Source: Nocardioides aquaticus
GTDB taxonomy: Bacteria; Actinomycetota; Actinomycetes; Propionibacteriales; Nocardioidaceae
Length of the DNA: 64,000 bases
Assembly (NCBI RefSeq): GCF_018459925.1
Contig: NZ_CP075371.1
Coordinates: forward strand, 3,162,001 to 3,226,000
Direction: 5' to 3'
Made by a program: the position numbers and the translations under genes
Shown: in pieces, positions 33,216 through 43,055 of the stretch
How positions within the stretch are numbered: position 1 is the stretch's first letter
Layout: each line of letters opens with the position of its first letter
The notes under the pieces: model-generated
Told to the model about the DNA's origin: nothing
The model's database searches: none
The model's input: only the letters and a program-made list of their open reading frames with translations

Positions 33216-35255
33216 TCAGCGCAGGGTGCCGCCCACCGTCCGCACCCGCACGTCGTCGGCGCGCACATAGGCCATCCGGTGCCCGAACCACACCATCAGG
33301 TAGTCGTCCGCGCCCTCGACCTCGGTGCAGTCGTCGACGGTCGTCGCGCACTGGAAGCTCTTGGCGTAGTAGTAGTCGGTCTCCGGGTCCGCGTCGGCCA
33401 CGACGTAGCCCTGCCCGCGGTCCATCGTGTACTGCAGCGGGACGACCTCCTGGACCGGGATCGAGGCGGGGTAGGCCGACTCCTCCGGGTACGCGCGGCC
33501 GTACACCGGCACGTCGTCGCGGCGGGGCACCACGACCCGGGCCCGGTCGGGCACGACCACGGGGTCCTTGCGCGGGCTGTGCATCCACGCCAGGTCACCG
33601 AGGTACCAGACACCGAGCCAGGCGCCGCGGCGCTCGGCGACCCGGAAGCGGTGCCCGGCCGTCGCACGGGCGCCGATGTCGGAGACCTGGGTGGTCGACG
33701 GCGAGCCGTCGGGTCGGAGGCCGGCGTCGGCCACCAGCGGCGAGCCCCAGCGGGGCCGCTGCTGGAGCGGCACGAAGTTGGTGGCCTGCGGGCGGCAGGC
33801 GCCGCTCTCGGTGCAGCCGGACAGCGGCTGGCGGTTGCCGCGGAAGCCCGGGGCCACGGTGACCACCCTCGCGTCGCGGGCCCCGCGCCCGCGGGCCGCG
33901 GCACCGGTCTGGTCGATCGGGGCGCGGAGCAGGTCGAAGTAGTGCTCCCAGTCCCAGTACGGCCCCGGGTCCCAGTGCATGCCGCGCACGGTGGCCGGCG
34001 TCGTCCCGGGCACCTGGTCGTGGCCGATGACGTGGCCGCGGTCGAGGGGGATGTCGTAGCGCTCGCCGAGGTGGCGCACGAGCCGGGCCGAGGTCCGGTA
34101 CAGGTTCTCGGTGTACCAGCTGGCCCCCTCGGCGGCGAAGCCCTCGTGCTCGAGCCCGATCGAGTGCATGTTCACGTACCAGTTGCCCGCGTGCCAGGCG
34201 GGGTCGTCGACGGGCACGTGCTGGGCGATGTGGCCGTCGGCGGAGCGCAGGGAGTAGTGCCAGGAGACGTACGTCGGGTCGGTGACCAGGTCGAGGGTGG
34301 TGTCCCAGGTGGCCTCGGTGTCGTGGATGACGAGGTAGTCGAGGTCGAGGTCCTCGGGCCGGTCGGCGAGGTCGTGGTTGCCGTACTCGCCCGGCGTCTC
34401 CCCGTACTGCTCGTACGGCGCCGGGACCGAGGCGCAGGCCAGCCGGGCGTTGCAGTCGGCCGTCGCCGGGCCGGCCTGGGCCAGGTCGAGCGCCGCGACC
34501 GCGGCCGGGTCGACGCGGGCGGCGGTGGCCGGCAGCCGCACGCGCTCGCCGTCGTTGGTGCGCCGCGCCTCGCCCGAGCGGATGACGGCGAAGACGTCGC
34601 GGGCGAACCGCAGCGCGGTGGCCTCGTCGGCCGCCCTGCTGTACGCCGCCACGGCCGCCGACCAGTCGCCGAGGTCGCGCGCCTCGACGCCCGAGGCGCG
34701 CTGGTCGGCGGCCAGGAGGGCCGCGCCGCCGCAGATGTTCGCGACGTCGTCGGCCTCGAGCCGGTCGGCGGGCAGTCCGGTCAGGTCCGCGGCCCGGTCG
34801 AGGGTGCGCAGCTGGGTGTCGTCCATCCGCGAGGTGGTCATCTCGCGCGACCCGGGCTCGGGGCCGCCCTCACCCTTGCCCAGCGGGTCGGGGTCGGTCA
34901 GCGCGGCCGGAGTCGACTCGACCGCGGTGAGGTGCAGCGGGCCGTACCCGCCCGAGGTGCTGGGCGACGTGCCGTGGTCGTCCCACCGCGACTGCAGGTA
35001 GGAGACACCGAGCAGGACCTCCTCAGGCACGCCGCTGACCTCGGCGGCCCGGGCGAACGCGGCCTGGCGGGACGGCGCGGGCGCGGCGCAGGCCGCCCAG
35101 TCGGCCGTCGACGGGCCGGCCGCGGCCGAGGGGCCCGGCGCCGAGGCCAGGGTGACCGCGCCGAGGGTGGAGGCGACGAGGCCGGTCAGGCCGAGGCCCA
35201 CCGCCGTACGCCGTCGTGCCGAGTGCAGACCTTGCGAGCGCGGCGAGCCGAGCAT
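33216..35255 (-). CDS. secreted N-acetylmuramoyl-L-alanine amidase
   Basis: 679 residues. A Tat- or Sec-type signal (RRRTAVGLGLTGLVASTLGAVTLASA, cleavage after SAAA) is followed by a lysozyme-like or peptidoglycan-associated helical region (about 50-230), then an Amidase_2/PGRP-type zinc domain (about 275-450: YLVIHDTEAT, HSIGLEHEGF, GHVIGHDQVPG). The C-terminal half (about 480-679) has SH3-like strands (WLGVWYLGDLAWMHSP) likely for wall binding. It should cleave the amide between MurNAc and L-Ala. GGGAGG precedes ATG 35255. Confidence 0.9.
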   Translation of the reverse strand: MLGSPRSQGLHSARRRTAVGLGLTGLVASTLGAVTLASAPGPSAAAGPSTADWAACAAPAPSRQAAFARAAEVSGVPEEVLLGVSYLQSRWDDHGTSPSTSGGYGPLHLTAVESTPAALTDPDPLGKGEGGPEPGSREMTTSRMDDTQLRTLDRAADLTGLPADRLEADDVANICGGAALLAADQRASGVEARDLGDWSAAVAAYSRAADEATALRFARDVFAVIRSGEARRTNDGERVRLPATAARVDPAAVAALDLAQAGPATADCNARLACASVPAPYEQYGETPGEYGNHDLADRPEDLDLDYLVIHDTEATWDTTLDLVTDPTYVSWHYSLRSADGHIAQHVPVDDPAWHAGNWYVNMHSIGLEHEGFAAEGASWYTENLYRTSARLVRHLGERYDIPLDRGHVIGHDQVPGTTPATVRGMHWDPGPYWDWEHYFDLLRAPIDQTGAAARGRGARDARVVTVAPGFRGNRQPLSGCTESGACRPQATNFVPLQQRPRWGSPLVADAGLRPDGSPSTTQVSDIGARATAGHRFRVAERRGAWLGVWYLGDLAWMHSPRKDPVVVPDRARVVVPRRDDVPVYGRAYPEESAYPASIPVQEVVPLQYTMDRGQGYVVADADPETDYYYAKSFQCATTVDDCTEVEGADDYLMVWFGHRMAYVRADDVRVRTVGGTLR

Positions 35256-35342
35256 CGGACCTCCCGAGAGTGTGCGGACCGGAGGCCCGACCCTAGACCC
35301 GGGCGCCGGTGGCGGTCGAGGGTCCGGCGCCGCGGCCGGTGC

Positions 35343-35540
35343 TCAGCGCTGGGGGCGCTGCAGGGCGACGACACCGAGCGCCACCACGAGCCCCGAGAGC
35401 AGGCCGTCCAGGCCGGCTCCCTCGGAGCCGTCCCTGTTGATCTGGAGGGCCACGAAGAGCGCCACCCCGGCCAGGACGAGCAGCACGCCGAGGGCGACGC
35501 GCCAGCGCGGTCGGGGGCGCGGGGTGCCGGGGCTGCTCAC
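35343..35540 (-). CDS. small membrane protein (65 aa)
   Basis: Two hydrophobic helices (RVALGVLLVLAGVALFVALQ and GLLSGLVVALGVVAL) joined by a short acidic turn. No family recognised. The GTG at 35540 is chosen because TAGGCT on the minus strand ends seven bases upstream, the leaderless pattern seen throughout the window; a start 48 bases further up would place the promoter inside the gene. The next gene (35566) has the same hexamer. Confidence 0.62.
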   Translation of the reverse strand: MSSPGTPRPRPRWRVALGVLLVLAGVALFVALQINRDGSEGAGLDGLLSGLVVALGVVALQRPQR

Positions 35541-35547
35541 GCGGGCG

Positions 35548-35553
35548 AGCCTA
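35548..35553 (-). promoter_or_regulatory. -10 hexamer, leaderless promoter
   Basis: TAGGCT on the minus strand, seven bases before the GTG at 35540. Confidence 0.5.
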
Positions 35554-35565
35554 CGGGGACGGGCC

Positions 35566-35691
35566 CTAGAACAAGGTGGACACGGCAACGACCATGACCA
35601 GGGTCAGCAGCACGGTCGCCAGCACGACCGCCCAGTTGCGGCCCAGGAAGTCGTGCAGGCGCATCCGCGCCGGGAGCTCGTCGTCGACCAC
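35566..35691 (-). CDS. single-span membrane miniprotein (41 aa)
   Basis: A 41-residue ORF: an acidic start (VVDDELPARM), RLHDFLGRNW, and one hydrophobic helix (AVVLATVLLTLVMVVAVSTLF) ending at the C-terminus. GTG 35691 lies six bases after a TAGGCT hexamer, with no Shine-Dalgarno. The promoter, the start position and the clean amphipathic-plus-membrane design make it a credible gene despite its size. Function unknown; tail-anchored topology is likely. Confidence 0.6.
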   Translation of the reverse strand: MVDDELPARMRLHDFLGRNWAVVLATVLLTLVMVVAVSTLF

Positions 35692-35697
35692 CTCGTC

Positions 35698-35703
35698 AGC
35701 CTA
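35698..35703 (-). promoter_or_regulatory. -10 hexamer, leaderless promoter
   Basis: TAGGCT on the minus strand, six bases before the GTG at 35691. Confidence 0.5.
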
Positions 35704-35753
35704 GCGACGACGGGCGCATGCCGATGCGGACCACCAGACGACAGCGGCTCGTC

Positions 35754-35945
35754 CTAGCCGACCTTTCCGCGCGACTTCTTCAGGTAGTAGGTCATCACGA
35801 ACGAGCACGCGTCGCACACGTAGTGCCGCATGACGTGCGACCCGGCGCCCCACTTGGTGGCCTGGCGGGTGTCCTCCTCGGTGAACGCGCGACCTGAGCA
35901 GCTCAGGCAGCTGGTCGGCGGTGCGTGCTCGCGCTCCTGCGCCAT
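35754..35945 (-). CDS. small CxxC/CxxC zinc-binding protein (63 aa)
   Basis: 63 residues: SCLSCSGRAFTEED then HYVCDACSFVMTYYLKKS, two CxxC knuckles 28 residues apart as in zinc ribbons. The protein is hydrophilic. ATG at 35945 follows CAGGACAG, a weak Shine-Dalgarno. No family name recognised; similar short zinc ribbons are common in actinobacteria. A structural zinc site is a safe inference; the role is unknown. Confidence 0.72.
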   Translation of the reverse strand: MAQEREHAPPTSCLSCSGRAFTEEDTRQATKWGAGSHVMRHYVCDACSFVMTYYLKKSRGKVG

Positions 35946-36044
35946 GGGTCTGTCCTGTCGTGTGGGGGCCTGACGTCGTTCCGGCCATCACCTTCACACG
36001 GCGGTCGACTCCCTGCGTGGTCCCACGCCATCCTCGAAGGCCGG

Positions 36045-36254
36045 TCACAGACCGCCGACGGCGCCGCCCCTGTTGATCCGGCGTTGCGCCTCCGACTGCT
36101 CGTGGGCCGCCCGGCTGCGCCGTGCGTCAGGGCCGGGCGGCTCGACCTGGTCTCGCCTGCCGGTCCGCAGGTCCTGGGCGACCAGGACGAGGAAGGCCGT
36201 GGCGCACGCGAGCACGAACAGCACGCCGGCGACGGTGAGGACGGTGGCCATCAT
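36045..36254 (-). CDS. small single-span membrane protein (69 aa)
   Basis: An N-terminal membrane helix (TVLTVAGVLFVLACATAFLVLV) is followed by a charged cytoplasmic tail rich in Arg, Glu and Gln. ATG 36254 lies after GGAGGGGAG, a strong Shine-Dalgarno, which supports the gene. It precedes the 3' hairpin of the principal sigma factor gene on the same strand. No family recognised. Confidence 0.65.
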   Translation of the reverse strand: MMATVLTVAGVLFVLACATAFLVLVAQDLRTGRRDQVEPPGPDARRSRAAHEQSEAQRRINRGGAVGGL

Positions 36255-36385
36255 GACGGTCTCCCCTCCGTGTCGCCCTCGGGTGAGGGTGGGGGTGGAG
36301 CATGACACGCCTCTGCCCCGTGGACCAGGTCCGGCCGGGACCACCAGGAGCGCTGCGCGCGCACCGGGGAGGGCGGGTGACGACG

Positions 36386-36428
36386 ATGCCGCGGACCGGT
36401 GCGAGATGCTCGCACCGATCCGCGGCAT
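36386..36428 (-). terminator. hairpin terminator of the principal sigma gene
   Basis: 20-base arms (36386-36405 and 36409-36428) pair at 19 positions around an ATG loop, 24 bases beyond the sigma factor stop. Confidence 0.75.
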
Positions 36429-36451
36429 GGTGATCGCCGGCGGGCCGTTCC

Positions 36452-37972
<1,521 letters not shown>

Positions 37973-38153
37973 GAACACCTCTCGTCATGCTGGTAGACAA
38001 TGTACGGCGGAGCAGTCTCATGGCATACCAAAGGCCGGTGTCGTCAAGAGCCGCTGGTCTCATCATGCCACGGGACCGGAGGAACGCCGACCACGACGGG
38101 GACCCCAGCGGCGCGTTGAAGCCTGTGCAGGTTCGTTGTCGAACATCGGCGGG

Positions 38154-38732
38154 TCAGGTGCCGCCGGCCTTGGCCGCCTTGGCCGCGGCCTTCTGCTCCT
38201 TCTTGTGCTCACGCACCTTCTGCAGCGACTCCGACCCGGTCACGTCGGCCACCGAGCGGTAGCCGTCGAGGGCGTAGTCGCCCACGGCGGCCTCCCACCC
38301 GTCAGGGCGCACGTCCAGCTGCTTGGCCAGGAGCGCGACGAAGATCTTCGCCTTCTGCGCACCGAACCCCGGCAGGGCCTGCACCCGCCTCAGCAGCTCG
38401 CGGCCCGTGCTCGCCCCGGTCCAGATCGCGGCGGCGTCGCCGTCGTACTCCTGCTCCACCACCCGGGCCAGCTCCTGGAGCCGCGCGGCCATCGAGCCCG
38501 GGAACCGGTGGATCGCGGGCGTCCGGGCGCACAGCTCCGCGAGCTCCTCGGGATCCGCGGCGGCGACCGCCGCCGGGTCGAGCGAGCCGAGCCGGTCGAG
38601 CAGCTTCGAGGGACCGCGGAAGGCGTGCTCCATCGGGTACTGCTGGTCGAGCATCATCCCGACGAGCAGCGCGAACGCCGACTCGTCGAGGACGCGGTCG
38701 GCGGCGGGGTCACCGGTGATGTCGAAGCCCAT
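38154..38732 (-). CDS. HhH-GPD base-excision repair-like protein
   Basis: 192 residues. AFALLVGMMLDQQYPMEHAFRGP is the Gln-containing first helix of the HhH-GPD fold and LPGFGAQKAKIFVALLA is the helix-hairpin-helix motif. The usual catalytic Asp after the hairpin is not clearly placed (DGWEAAVGDYALDG holds candidates). The Ala/Lys-rich C-terminus may bind DNA. Proteins of this type are annotated as HhH-GPD-type repair proteins in actinobacteria, often without a known base. An in-frame GTG at 38750 is an alternative start. Confidence 0.82.
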   Translation of the reverse strand: MGFDITGDPAADRVLDESAFALLVGMMLDQQYPMEHAFRGPSKLLDRLGSLDPAAVAAADPEELAELCARTPAIHRFPGSMAARLQELARVVEQEYDGDAAAIWTGASTGRELLRRVQALPGFGAQKAKIFVALLAKQLDVRPDGWEAAVGDYALDGYRSVADVTGSESLQKVREHKKEQKAAAKAAKAGGT

Positions 38733-38782
38733 GGCCTCATTCTTGCTCACCTGGCGGCGCACCCGCTGCCCGTGCCCGGGGT

Positions 38783-39274
38783 TCAGCCGAGGACGGTGAC
38801 CGCGGCGTCGTAGTCCGGCTCCTGGCCGATCTCCGGGACCAGCTGGGAGTGCAGCACGGTGCCGTCGCGGTCGAGGACCACGACCGCGCGGGCCAGCAGG
38901 CCCGCGAACGCGCCGTCGACGAGGCGCACGCCGTAGTCGTCGCCGAAGGTGGAGCGGAACGACGACGCCGCCACGACCCGGTCGAGCCCCTCGGACCCGC
39001 AGAACCGCGCCTGGGCGAACGGCAGGTCCTGCGAGACGCACACCACGTCGGTCTCGGGCAGCCCGGCCGCGCGCTCGTTGAACTCGCGGACGCTGGCCGC
39101 GCACACGCCGGTGTCGACGCTGGGGAAGATGTTGAGCACGGTGCGTCGCTCGTCGCTGCGCACGACCTCCCCGAGGTCCGCGCCGGTCAGGGAGTACGCC
39201 GGGGCCTTCGTGCCCGGGGAGGGCAGGTCGCCGACGAGCGAGACGGGGGTGCCACCGAGGGCGGTCGAGGTCAT
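38783..39274 (-). CDS. tpx: thiol peroxidase, Tpx family
   Basis: 163 residues of the atypical 2-Cys peroxiredoxin class. The peroxidatic Cys is in SVDTGVCAASVREF and the resolving Cys in FAQARFCGSEGL; LPSPGTKAPAYSL near the N-terminus matches Tpx. It reduces hydroperoxides using thioredoxin. CAGAAT seven bases before ATG 39274 suggests a leaderless start; an in-frame ATG three codons earlier (39283) is possible. It lies with a universal stress protein and a repair protein, a small stress cluster. Confidence 0.93.
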   Translation of the reverse strand: MTSTALGGTPVSLVGDLPSPGTKAPAYSLTGADLGEVVRSDERRTVLNIFPSVDTGVCAASVREFNERAAGLPETDVVCVSQDLPFAQARFCGSEGLDRVVAASSFRSTFGDDYGVRLVDGAFAGLLARAVVVLDRDGTVLHSQLVPEIGQEPDYDAAVTVLG

Positions 39275-39345
39275 GCGGCCCATTCTGACCCCCCGGGCCC
39301 TCCTTGGCACCCCGGGGTGGCTGGAGGGCGGTGTCGGCGCGAGGG

Positions 39346-39714
39346 CTACGGCTTGACGGTGAGCACCGGGCACGGGGCGTCGAGCAGGATCCGCTGGGCG
39401 CTGGAGCCCAGGATCAGCTTGCCCAGCGGCGAGCGGCGCTTGAGCCCGATCACGATCAGGTCGGCGGCGGAGGCGACGTCGACGAGGTCCTCCGCCCCGT
39501 CCACCCCGCCCGGGCCCTCCCGCACGTCGAAGGTGACCCCGCTGGACGTGAGCCGCTCCCGGGCCGGGGCCAGGTCGGCGCCCTCGTCACCGGTGCGACG
39601 GCGCACGTCGACGACGAGCAGGTCGGACTCACGCAGGCGGGCCTCGCTGATCGCGCGGTCGAGCGCGGCGTCCCCCTCCGGGTTGGGCACGTAACCCACG
39701 ACGACGGTTCCCAT
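39346..39714 (-). CDS. universal stress protein (UspA family)
   Basis: 122 residues, one Usp domain: VVVGYVPNPEGDAALDRAI at the N-terminus and the nucleotide-binding motif AADLIVIGLKRRSPLGKLILGSSAQRIL (GLxxxxxxGxxxxGS pattern) near the C-terminus, so ATP binding is likely. TACGGT on the minus strand lies seven bases before ATG 39714. The gene is divergent from 39803. Confidence 0.9.
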   Translation of the reverse strand: MGTVVVGYVPNPEGDAALDRAISEARLRESDLLVVDVRRRTGDEGADLAPARERLTSSGVTFDVREGPGGVDGAEDLVDVASAADLIVIGLKRRSPLGKLILGSSAQRILLDAPCPVLTVKP

Positions 39715-39721
39715 GCCGCTC

Positions 39722-39727
39722 ACCGTA
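39722..39727 (-). promoter_or_regulatory. -10 hexamer, leaderless promoter (usp)
   Basis: TACGGT on the minus strand, seven bases before the ATG at 39714. Confidence 0.5.
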
Positions 39728-39802
39728 CCGACGCACCCGCCCAGTCGCGCCACCTGTGGAGGACGCCGGGCACCACGGGCCCGTCTCGGGCACCCTCACG
39801 GG

Positions 39803-40321
39803 GTGTCCACCACACGAGGCACCACACGAGGCGCCGCACCGGCACCGCCGGACCCGGTCGGCCCGTTCGGGCCCCCGGTCGCGGCAGCGAGGGCCCGGCA
39901 GCTCCGGGCCCTGGTGCTGGCCCACCTCCACGCGGAGCCCCGACGCCGCTTCCCCGCGGTGCTGCACGTGGGTCGACCCGGGGGCCCCGAGGCCGTGCGT
40001 CCCGCCCTGGACCCCGCCGACGACCACGCCCTGCGGGTCGAGGTGCTGGAGGCGATGCTGCGCCGGGTACGAGCGCTGCCCACCGACCTGCCCGCCGACC
40101 TGCCCGCCGACCTGCCCGCCGCCCCGGCCCTGGTCTGGCTCACCCGGCCCGGACCCCTGGTGCTGCAGGACGTCGACGCCGCCTGGGGCGCGGCGACGCG
40201 GGCCGCCGCTGCGGAGCTGGGGACGGACCCCCTGGCGCTGGTCGTGGTCACCCGGGCGGGCTGGTGGGAGCCCGCCGCCGGCTCGGGCCGGCGCTGGCGC
40301 AGGCTCCGGGTCCGCCCGTGA
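39803..40321 (+). CDS. conserved actinobacterial-type hypothetical protein (172 aa)
   Basis: 172 residues, Ala/Arg/Pro-rich, no recognised domain. A helical first half (ARARQLRALVLAHLHAEPRRRFP) and strand-rich second half (PALVWLTRPGPLVLQDVDAAW, LALVVVTRAGWWEP). It contains a short tandem repeat DLPADLPADLPA encoded by three identical 12-base units. The GTG at 39803 lies six bases after CACCCT, consistent with a leaderless start. Codon use matches the window, so it is probably a real gene. Confidence 0.6.
   Translation: MSTTRGTTRGAAPAPPDPVGPFGPPVAAARARQLRALVLAHLHAEPRRRFPAVLHVGRPGGPEAVRPALDPADDHALRVEVLEAMLRRVRALPTDLPADLPADLPAAPALVWLTRPGPLVLQDVDAAWGAATRAAAAELGTDPLALVVVTRAGWWEPAAGSGRRWRRLRVRP
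40085..40120 (+). repeat. 12-base tandem repeat, three copies
   Basis: GACCTGCCCGCC occurs three times without change inside the gene at 39803, encoding DLPA three times. Likely to vary in copy number by slippage without changing the frame. Confidence 0.8.
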
Positions 40322-40376
40322 ACCGGCGTGCCGCGACCCGTGCGGCCCGTCCGGCCAGACCGGCGGGCCCGGGCAC

Positions 40377-41849
40377 CTACCAGGTGTGGACCGGCTCGTT
40401 GGTGTGCATCCGCTCGCGGTACTCCCCCGTCACGGCGCGCAGCGCGTCGTAGCGGTCCTGGCCTGCGCGCTCGGCCATCCGCCGCACGAACCACTCGGCG
40501 CCGTTGACGCCGGCCAGGCAGCGTCCCTCGATCACGCCGAGCAGCCGGTCGCTGTCCTCGCCCGGGACGCCCCAGGCGTCCAGCCCCTGCCGGGCCATCG
40601 GCAGCAGCCGCCGCAGGACCAGCTCGGTCGCGGGGACCTGCCCGATGCCGGGCCAGAACACCTGCGCGTCGATGCCGTGCAGCGCGGCGGTGTGGAAGTT
40701 CTCCTCCGCGGCGCTGAACGACATCGCCGACCACAGGGGCCGCTCGCTCTCGGCCAGGGACCGCACCAGCCCGAAGTAGAAGGCGGCGTTGGCCATGGTG
40801 TCGACCACCGTCGGGCCGGCGGCGAGCACCCGGTTCTCCACCCGCAGGTGCGGCACCCCGCCCGCGATGTCGTAGACCGGCCGGTTCCAGCGGTAGACCG
40901 TGCCGTTGTGCAGGCGCAGCTCGCTGAGGTTGGGCGTGCCCCCGCCCTCGAGGACCTGGACGGGGTCCTCGTCGTCGGTGATCGGCAGCAGCGCCGGGAA
41001 GTAGCGCACGTTCTCCTCGAACAGGTCGAAGACCGAGGTCACCCAGCGCTCGCCGAACCACACCCGGGGCCGGACGCCCTGCACCTTGAGCTCCTCGGCG
41101 CGGGTGTCGGTGGCCTGCTCGAAGAGCGGGATCCGGGTCTCGCGCCACAGCTGCTTGCCCAGCAGGTAGGGCGAGTTCGCGCCGAGGGCCAGCTGGATGG
41201 CCGACACGGCCTGGGAGGCGTTCCAGTAGTCGGCGAACTCCGAGGGCGAGGTCTGCACGTGCAGCTGGGTGCTGGTGCAGGCCGCCTCCGGCAGGATCGT
41301 CCCGGCGGTCGTCTCGACCTGCTCCGAGGCCGGCGGGAGACCCTGGATCGACAGCTCGATGTCCTCGCCGCGTGCGGCGAGGATCTGTTCGCTGAGCAGC
41401 CGGTAGCGGGGGTTCCCGCTCAGGCTGCCGGGCCCCATGTGCCCCTCGGCCAGGGTCGGCAGCACCCCGATCATCACCAGGTGCGCGCCGATCTCCGCCG
41501 ACTTCGTCTCGGCGTCGTTCAGGCTGCGTCGCAGGTTGGCCTCGAAGTCGGCCAGCCCGCCCTCGCGGAGCCGGGCGGGGGCGACGTTGATCTCGATGTT
41601 GAACTGGCCCAGCTCGGTCTGCCAGGCCGGGTCGGCGATCCGCTCCAGCGCCTCGGCGTTCTTCAGCGCCGGGTCGTTGGCCTCGTCGACCAGGTTGAGC
41701 TCGACCTCGAGCCCGACCATCGGGTCGTCGGTGTCGAAGACCGAGTCGCGCAGCATCCGGGCGAAGACGTCCAGGCAGCGCCGCACCTTCTCGCGGTGAC
41801 GCGTGCGGTCGGCCCGGGTGAACTCCTGTGCGTCGACCTCTGCGCCCAT
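40377..41849 (-). CDS. glutamate-cysteine ligase family protein (GCS2)
   Basis: 490 residues of the carboxylate-amine/GCS2 family. The ATP-grasp-like core begins VGLEVELNLVDEAND with metal-binding Glu residues, FNIEINVAPARL, and CTSTQLHVQTSPSEF then RVENRVLAAGPTVVD. It forms gamma-glutamyl amides, most likely gamma-glutamylcysteine. In mycothiol-making actinobacteria such enzymes can serve ergothioneine synthesis (EgtA role) or an unrelated ligase function; no other ergothioneine genes are visible. TAGGGT six bases before ATG 41849 suggests a leaderless start. Confidence 0.88.
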   Translation of the reverse strand: MGAEVDAQEFTRADRTRHREKVRRCLDVFARMLRDSVFDTDDPMVGLEVELNLVDEANDPALKNAEALERIADPAWQTELGQFNIEINVAPARLREGGLADFEANLRRSLNDAETKSAEIGAHLVMIGVLPTLAEGHMGPGSLSGNPRYRLLSEQILAARGEDIELSIQGLPPASEQVETTAGTILPEAACTSTQLHVQTSPSEFADYWNASQAVSAIQLALGANSPYLLGKQLWRETRIPLFEQATDTRAEELKVQGVRPRVWFGERWVTSVFDLFEENVRYFPALLPITDDEDPVQVLEGGGTPNLSELRLHNGTVYRWNRPVYDIAGGVPHLRVENRVLAAGPTVVDTMANAAFYFGLVRSLAESERPLWSAMSFSAAEENFHTAALHGIDAQVFWPGIGQVPATELVLRRLLPMARQGLDAWGVPGEDSDRLLGVIEGRCLAGVNGAEWFVRRMAERAGQDRYDALRAVTGEYRERMHTNEPVHTW

Positions 41850-41855
41850 GGCCAG

Positions 41856-41861
41856 ACCCTA
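41856..41861 (-). promoter_or_regulatory. -10 hexamer, leaderless promoter
   Basis: TAGGGT on the minus strand, six bases before the ATG at 41849. Confidence 0.5.
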
Positions 41862-41885
41862 GACCCGGCGGGGCCCGCGGGGCGC

Positions 41886-42923
41886 TCACCCGGCGGAGGC
41901 GCCGCGAGGGTCCTCGCCGAGCGCGTCGGGCACGCTCGCTGACAATGCCTCGGCAGGGTCGAAGGAACCGGGCCGGATCGCCGCGGTGAGCAGGTGCGCC
42001 ACCAGCCCGGTCAGCGTGTGGGTGGGGTCGGCCTCGTCGGCCACGTCGATCGCGCACCATGCCAGCGCCCCGTTGCCGCTGTTCCAGGCGGCGTACGCCA
42101 GCAGCGCCGCCGCAGGGGCCCGCCACCGTCGGGGGCAGCGGCGCACCACCTCGGTCCACAGGTCGGCGGCGTCGCGGGCGGCCTCGGCGGCCTGGGCGGG
42201 CGGGGTCGTCGCCCAGACGGCGTCGCGCACCGCGAACGACCCCAGCCCGACCACGAGCCGGGCCAGCGCGGCGGGCTCCGGGACGGTGCGGTCCCGGACG
42301 TGGTCGCGGACCAGGGCGACGGCCCACCTCCGCTCGGCCGAGGCCCACGCCGGCTCGCGTGCCGCGGCGGCCGCCGCAGCCACGGACGCCAGCGCCCCGA
42401 CCTCGTCGACCGCTGCGGCGACCGGCTTGAGGGTGTCGACCAGGGCCTCCCGCGACGGCAGCGTCACCCGCCCGTCCACCACGGCCTGCGCCGCGAACGG
42501 GTGGGCCGCGGCGTCGTAGGGGACCCCCCACTCCGGGACGCCGGGACGGCGACCCCGCGCCGGCCACCACCACCCCTGGTGCGCCCGGAGGCTGTCGAGC
42601 ACGTCGACGCGGGCCCTGCTCAGCCCTCTGCCCAGGGCGCCCGCGACCGACCGCGCCAGGGTCGCGTCGGAGGTGAACAGCAGCACCGCCGCCCGGGAGA
42701 CACCGTGGTGACGCACGGGGTCGAGGAGCATCGTGACGAGGTCGTCGACGCCCTGCGGGTCGCCGCGGGCCGGGAGGTCGGCGCGGGCGTGGAACGAGCC
42801 CGGCCCGAAGGTCAGCAGCACCAGCGAGTCGGTCGGGGTGAAGCCGAGCACCACCGGCGCCAGCGCCAGCAGGTCCTCGGGCGTGCGCACGGTCAGGGAC
42901 GGGGTCTCACGGGCTCGGGGCAT
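41886..42923 (-). CDS. DUF4192 family protein
   Basis: 345 residues matching the actinobacterial DUF4192 family: it opens with TVRTPEDLLALAPVVLGFTPTDSLVLLTF, the family's N-terminal block, and has the central GWWWPARGRRPGVPEWGVPYDAAAHP and C-terminal RAPAAALLAYAAWNSGNGALAW. Function unknown. The minus-strand hexamer CAGTCT ends six bases before ATG 42923, and no Shine-Dalgarno is seen. It is divergent from DNA polymerase IV, as often in related genomes. Confidence 0.85.
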   Translation of the reverse strand: MPRARETPSLTVRTPEDLLALAPVVLGFTPTDSLVLLTFGPGSFHARADLPARGDPQGVDDLVTMLLDPVRHHGVSRAAVLLFTSDATLARSVAGALGRGLSRARVDVLDSLRAHQGWWWPARGRRPGVPEWGVPYDAAAHPFAAQAVVDGRVTLPSREALVDTLKPVAAAVDEVGALASVAAAAAAAREPAWASAERRWAVALVRDHVRDRTVPEPAALARLVVGLGSFAVRDAVWATTPPAQAAEAARDAADLWTEVVRRCPRRWRAPAAALLAYAAWNSGNGALAWCAIDVADEADPTHTLTGLVAHLLTAAIRPGSFDPAEALSASVPDALGEDPRGASAG

Positions 42924-43042
42924 GCGACGAGACTGACCACCCGCGGGCGCCCGTGGGTGGCGGTGGCGCCGGCCTGGGGAGGACGGCTCCGGGAGCCCCG
43001 CCTGTGGACGCGGGGCGGCCCGGGAGGGCCCCGTACGGCGGG

Positions 43043-43048
43043 TAGCGT
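43043..43048 (+). promoter_or_regulatory. -10 hexamer, leaderless promoter (dinB)
   Basis: TAGCGT ends seven bases before the GTG at 43056. Confidence 0.5.
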
Positions 43049-43055
43049 GCCGGAC

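Noticed and set aside
37999..38047. TTGACG (38042-38047) with TATGCC (38022-38027), both minus strand, as the promoter of the principal sigma gene
   Set aside because: The spacer is only 14 bases, too short for a confident call; other combinations are no better.
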